In this document: in pieces, positions 60,516 through 64,000 of the stretch
Layout of the letters: every line of letters starts with the position of its first letter
How positions within the stretch are numbered: the stretch's first letter is position 1
From: Merdimonas faecis
Lineage (GTDB): Bacteria; Bacillota; Clostridia; Lachnospirales; Lachnospiraceae
Assembly (NCBI RefSeq): GCF_001754075.1
Contig: NZ_MIEH01000018.1
Span: 434,001 to 498,000 of the forward strand
Direction: 5' to 3'
DNA: 64,000 nucleotides
Program-made: the position numbers and the translations under genes
The notes under the pieces: generated by a model
The model's input: the letters and a program-made list of their open reading frames with translations, nothing else
What the model was told of the DNA's origin: nothing
The model's database searches: none

Positions 60516-61927
60516 AACCATTCTCCTTTTCGTTGTATCATCTCGTCGATCCTCTCAATATACGCATCGATCGCTTTGACGTTCTCGATCCGTATCAGAT
60601 TCGTCAGCTTCTTCTTTCTGCTTCCCGGCATGGGGCAGGGCTCCTTCAGCACGATTTTTGATGATGCCCCGGCGCCGGCCGCCAGGATCGACTGTTTTTC
60701 TTCCATAATAAGTATATTGTATATTCCGGCTTTGTCAACCTTTGCATATCCTACATTTTCAAAATTACCGGCTATATTTTTCTGCCGATAGAGATAGTAG
60801 GGGGTAAGCCCCATCCTTCCCGCCGCCTCTTCTGCCATACGGATCATTTCACCAATATCTGTGCCCATACGAGCCTTTTGCTCCTCCTGGCCCATGCGGG
60901 CCGCACGCTTGATAGCAAGCGAATGGACGGTCAGACTGTCCGGCGAAAGCCTTCCGACCTTTTCCAGGGTATCCTGCATTTCAGCAGGCCCTTCTCCCGG
61001 AAGACCGGCGATCAGATCCATATTAATATTGTCAAACTCTATCTCTCTGGCCAGACAAAAGACCTCCTCAATCTCCTCTACCGTATGCTTTCTTCCGATC
61101 AGGTCAAGTGTTTTCTGCTGCATAGTCTGGGGGTTGACAGAAATCCTGGTAACGCCGTGCTTTTTCATTACTTCAAGCTTTTCTCTTGTGATACTGTCCG
61201 GCCGGCCAGCTTCCACTGTGTATTCCAGCAGACGACTTCTGTCAAAATGCTCATCCACAAAGGAAAGCAGGCGTTCCAGCTCCCGTGCCGAAAGAGATGT
61301 TGGTGTTCCTCCTCCGATATAAATACAATTCAGATGCTTTTCTGCGGAACACTCTGCAATCGAAGCGAGCTCGCGGCACAGGGCATCCAGGTAATCCGTC
61401 ACACGGTCCGCCCAGTCCCCGATAGCTCCTGAACTGAAAGAACAGTAGCTGCATACGGTAGGGCAAAAGGGAATCCCGATATAGAGACTGTATCCCTCAT
61501 TCAGGTCAAGCTGTCCAAGGAGCGTTCTCTCCCTTCCTGAAATATCCCAGGCAAGCGCTGCCTTATCCTCGCTCACCAGATACTCTTTCCGGAACCAGGA
61601 AAGAAATTCCTCCCTGCCAAAGCCTTCCTCCCTCTTCTGAAATGCAAGCTTTGTGGGCCGCACGCCCAGCAGAGTTCCCCAGGCAAGGGTGCGTCCTGCT
61701 TTTTCGGCCATCATCCTGTACCACTGCCGGTCCAGCACGTGCTTATCCTTTTCCCTGTCTCCTTCTGTATCCAGAATAAGTCTGGATCCATCCGGAAATT
61801 CTGCCGTGGCAAAATGAGAGGCTTTCTCCTCCACGGAAGAGTGCACCTCTTCCTCCGGGAAAAAAGCCTTCACCATATGATATGCATTATATAGATAGGA
61901 ATCATTTCTGCAAGATACCAAAATCAT
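60506..61927 (-). CDS. hemZ: Oxygen-independent coproporphyrinogen III oxidase-like radical SAM protein (HemZ)
   Basis: Radical SAM protein of the HemN/HemZ group; homologues are annotated as coproporphyrinogen dehydrogenase, though the HemZ branch may have another role (such as haem handling). It is 473 residues. The 4Fe-4S motif is PFCPTVCSYCSFSSG. Downstream are IYIGGGTPTSLSARELERLL and TVEAGRPDSITREKLEVMKK. A substantial N-terminal extension (about 150 residues) before the cluster motif is typical of HemZ. It is placed between the MBL-fold gene and hisS. No other haem synthesis genes appear in the window. Confidence 0.9.
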   Translation of the reverse strand: MILVSCRNDSYLYNAYHMVKAFFPEEEVHSSVEEKASHFATAEFPDGSRLILDTEGDREKDKHVLDRQWYRMMAEKAGRTLAWGTLLGVRPTKLAFQKREEGFGREEFLSWFRKEYLVSEDKAALAWDISGRERTLLGQLDLNEGYSLYIGIPFCPTVCSYCSFSSGAIGDWADRVTDYLDALCRELASIAECSAEKHLNCIYIGGGTPTSLSARELERLLSFVDEHFDRSRLLEYTVEAGRPDSITREKLEVMKKHGVTRISVNPQTMQQKTLDLIGRKHTVEEIEEVFCLAREIEFDNINMDLIAGLPGEGPAEMQDTLEKVGRLSPDSLTVHSLAIKRAARMGQEEQKARMGTDIGEMIRMAEEAAGRMGLTPYYLYRQKNIAGNFENVGYAKVDKAGIYNILIMEEKQSILAAGAGASSKIVLKEPCPMPGSRKKKLTNLIRIENVKAIDAYIERIDEMIQRKGEWLWH

Positions 61928-61930
61928 ATG

Positions 61931-62557
61931 CTACTCCTGAATAAAGGGATTTTCTCTTTTCTCGTATCCGATCAGGGTCTCCCCCATATGTCCCGGATAA
62001 ACATGTGTATCATCCGGCAGAACCATCAGCTTTTCTTTGATTCCCCGGATCAGATCCTTCGTACTGCTTCCTTCAAAATCGGTCCTGCCCACTGATCGCT
62101 GGAACAATGTGTCTCCGCTGAACAAAACACCCTCCGATTTTACATAGTAGCAGCATCCGCCCGGCGTATGTCCCGGCGTATGAAGCACCTGAAAATCATA
62201 TCCTGCCAGAGAGAGCGTCTGTCCGTCCCGCAAGGGCGCAGCTCCCGCAAAAGTATAACCCGCGGTATAAATAGCAGACTGGTTCCACTGCGGATCCTCC
62301 ATCATCTTCAGATCGTCTTCATGTACATATACCGGCACGGAATATTCTTTCAGAAATCCATCAATCCCCATAATGTGGTCAAAATGCCCATGTGTCAGAA
62401 GGATGGCTTCGATCTTCAGCCCCTCTTCCCGAATATGATCCATCAGACGGGCCGGCGCTGCCGCCGGATCTACAACCACCGCCTGCTTTGTATCCTCATT
62501 CACCGCCAGATAGCAGTTTGTACTGATAATACCTGTCACAAATTTTTCTACTCTCAT
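61931..62557 (-). CDS. MBL-fold metallo-hydrolase (glyoxalase II-like)
   Basis: Cytoplasmic metal-dependent hydrolase. It is 208 residues. Metal ligands: THGHFDHIMG (HxHxDH), HTPGHTPGGCCYY, and FSGDTLFQRSVGRTDF. YPGHMGETLIGYE completes the site. The family includes glyoxalase II and other thioester hydrolases; the substrate is not determined by sequence. It sits three bases after rel and three before hemZ, a conserved position in Firmicutes. A dtd gene, often between rel and this gene, is absent. Confidence 0.92.
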   Translation of the reverse strand: MRVEKFVTGIISTNCYLAVNEDTKQAVVVDPAAAPARLMDHIREEGLKIEAILLTHGHFDHIMGIDGFLKEYSVPVYVHEDDLKMMEDPQWNQSAIYTAGYTFAGAAPLRDGQTLSLAGYDFQVLHTPGHTPGGCCYYVKSEGVLFSGDTLFQRSVGRTDFEGSSTKDLIRGIKEKLMVLPDDTHVYPGHMGETLIGYEKRENPFIQE

Positions 62558-62560
62558 CTT

Positions 62561-64000
62561 TTAACCTGTTGTCCTTTCAATATCGATCACACCGTCCAGC
62601 TGGCGAAGCTTCTCAATGATTTTTGTAAGCTCATCTCTGCCGTGTACAATAAATCCCGTCTCGATGGTGGCTGTTCCTTTCTTACTGGTCCGGACATTCA
62701 TGGATTTCACATCCACATCCGCCTCCGTGAAGATCCGGGACATTTCCATCAAAAGACCCTGGCGGTCATAAGTATACATCTTGATCTCCGCAAGATACTG
62801 GCCGCCGGCCTCTTCGGCCACATCACTCTCCCACTCGGCGTCTATAAGCCTTGCTCTTTCAGCTTCCGTCAGATGGATCATATTGACACAGTCTGTACGG
62901 TGGATAGAAAGACCTCTTCCTCTGGTCACAAATCCCACGATCTCATCCCCCGGCACCGGATTACAGCATCTGGAGAACCGTACCGCCACATCATCAATTC
63001 CCTTGACCACAATACCGCTCTTGGATTTTGCGATATGGACACGGTTCTTTGCAGCCTCTGCCACCCGTTCCAGCACCACTTCGTCCGTAAGCTCCTGCTT
63101 ATGCTCCTTGTTGTACTCTTCCATCAAACGGTTTACCACCTGGCCCTCTTTCAGTCCTCCGTGACCAATGGCGGCAAGCACTGCATCCCAGTCCCGGAAT
63201 CCATACTTCTTCTGGACCACCTCCATATATCTGGAGTTCATGATATCACTGGGATTAATGCTTTTTGATTTGCAGTAAGAGGCAATCATTTCTTTTCCTT
63301 TGATGATATTGCTCTCTTTAAATTCCTTTTTAAACCATTGATTAATCTTATTTTTTGCCTGTGTACTTTTAACGATGTTCAGCCAGTCGCGGCTGGGACC
63401 TTTGGAATTCTGAGAGGTCAGGATCTCGATCCTGTCTCCGTTCTGGATTTTATAGTCAATATTAACCAGCTTTCCGTTTACACGGGCGCCTACCATCTTA
63501 TTTCCTACCGCACTGTGGATGGCATAGGCAAAATCGATCGGCGTTGATCCATTTGGAAGATTCTTCACGTCTCCCTGGGGTGTGAAGCAATATACATCCT
63601 CGGCAAACAGATCCAAATCCCCTTTGATCAGATTTAAAAACTCCCGGTTGTCCGACATGTCTCTTTGCCATTCCAGAATCTGACGGAGCCAGCTTAGCTT
63701 TTCTTCCTCCTGAGCCTCCACGCTCTTTCTTCCATCGTTGGACTCTTTATATTTCCAGTGGGCTGCAATACCGTACTCTGCCGTCTTATGCATTTCCTGG
63801 GTCCTGATCTGTATCTCGAAAGGCTGCCCCACCGAACTCATCAGCGTCGTGTGGAGCGACTGATACATATTTGGCTTCGGCATGGCAATATAATCCTTAA
63901 AACGTCCCGGAATCGGCGTATACATCTCATGGATCACACCCAAAGCCGCATAGCAGTCCTTCACGGAATCCACAATGATCCGCACTGCAAACAGATCATA
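62561..64000 (-). CDS. rel: Bifunctional (p)ppGpp synthetase/hydrolase, C-terminal part (cut by window edge)
   Basis: Stringent-response enzyme. The visible part begins YDLFAVRIIVDSVKDCY in the synthetase domain and includes the synthetase active site (FKDYIAMPKPNMYQSLHTT, EIQIRTQEMHKTAEYGIAAHWKYK). The TGS domain (DLFAEDVYCFTPQGDVKNLPNGSTPIDFAYAIHS), a helical and zinc-finger-like region with VRFSRCCNPVPGDEIVGF, and a C-terminal ACT domain (IKMYTYDRQGLLMEMSRIF) follow. The hydrolase domain and the start lie past position 64000. The GTG at 63985 is not the real start because the frame stays open to the edge. It heads the rel-MBL-hemZ-hisS-aspS string. Confidence 0.96.
   Translation of the reverse strand, partial: YDLFAVRIIVDSVKDCYAALGVIHEMYTPIPGRFKDYIAMPKPNMYQSLHTTLMSSVGQPFEIQIRTQEMHKTAEYGIAAHWKYKESNDGRKSVEAQEEEKLSWLRQILEWQRDMSDNREFLNLIKGDLDLFAEDVYCFTPQGDVKNLPNGSTPIDFAYAIHSAVGNKMVGARVNGKLVNIDYKIQNGDRIEILTSQNSKGPSRDWLNIVKSTQAKNKINQWFKKEFKESNIIKGKEMIASYCKSKSINPSDIMNSRYMEVVQKKYGFRDWDAVLAAIGHGGLKEGQVVNRLMEEYNKEHKQELTDEVVLERVAEAAKNRVHIAKSKSGIVVKGIDDVAVRFSRCCNPVPGDEIVGFVTRGRGLSIHRTDCVNMIHLTEAERARLIDAEWESDVAEEAGGQYLAEIKMYTYDRQGLLMEMSRIFTEADVDVKSMNVRTSKKGTATIETGFIVHGRDELTKIIEKLRQLDGVIDIERTTG

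Overview
The window looks like core chromosome of an anaerobic, low- to mid-GC Firmicute of the family Lachnospiraceae (Clostridium cluster XIVa). The reasons are the oxygen-sensitive enzymes (pyruvate formate-lyase, selenoprotein glycine reductase, oxygen-independent HemZ), the Firmicutes-type gene orders (dgt-dnaG-rpoD-trmK-nif3; rel-MBL-hemZ-hisS-aspS), and families I associate mainly with this group (DUF5716, DUF5717, DUF5662, TraX-like). The species cannot be named from the sequence alone. Nearly every gene lies on the minus strand. Only aroC and a DUF1292 gene are on the plus strand. I see no insertion sequence, prophage, CRISPR array or rRNA. The only possible mobile-type sequences are short palindromes, plus one AT-rich gene cassette beside a tRNA.

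Layout, read from 1 to 64000 (transcription runs mostly right to left). Positions 1-6040: leuB-ilvD-ilvB-serC-serA, a branched-chain amino acid and serine biosynthesis operon with a consensus promoter at 6012-6040. 6062-10435: udp-cdd nucleoside salvage and pflB-pflA, with an operator-like palindrome upstream of pflB. 10496-15229: yajC, tgt, an L,D-transpeptidase with an acidic repeat tail, and the divergent aroC. 15265-24022: polyphosphate kinase-2 type enzyme, dGTPase-like protein, primase, principal sigma factor, TrmK, Nif3-like protein and a TGS-fused nucleoside kinase. 24105-29032: an AT-rich hydrolase cassette, tRNA-Leu(AAG), and a four-gene cluster (sugar-binding lipoprotein, catalytically dead glycogen-debranching homologue, TraX-like, DUF5662). 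29176-34536: DUF1292, UvrD-like helicase, gltX, and a split ThrE-type exporter whose larger half is fused to a GNAT domain.

34544-44309 is the metabolic centrepiece: a complete glycine reductase operon, grdX-grdE-grdB-trxB-trxA-grdA-grdC-grdD, preceded by a single-aptamer glycine riboswitch with its own promoter and a terminator, and by a sodium:alanine/glycine symporter. GrdA and GrdB each contain an in-frame UGA read as selenocysteine (codons 44 and 351). GrdE keeps the Asn-Cys242 site that becomes a pyruvoyl group, and the thioredoxin has the unusual GCVPC active site. The cell should import glycine, sense it by RNA, and reduce it to acetyl phosphate and ammonia with electrons from NADPH through TrxB/TrxA. 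A second hairpin with a U-tract lies between grdA and grdC.

44453-49828 holds purB, purF and a polar amino acid ABC importer. 49928-55277 is the least understood stretch: a 1098-residue DUF5717 protein, a DUF5716 protein with a degenerate Hsp70/actin-like layout, and a TPR protein, overlapping or tightly packed behind one promoter. It is the best candidate here for an undescribed system. 55394-64000 holds marR-hom, tRNA-Gly(GCC), aspS, hisS, hemZ, an MBL-fold hydrolase, and the start of a rel-type (p)ppGpp synthetase/hydrolase cut by the window edge. No intergenic gap exceeds 300 bases except 42516-42899, which holds the riboswitch leader.
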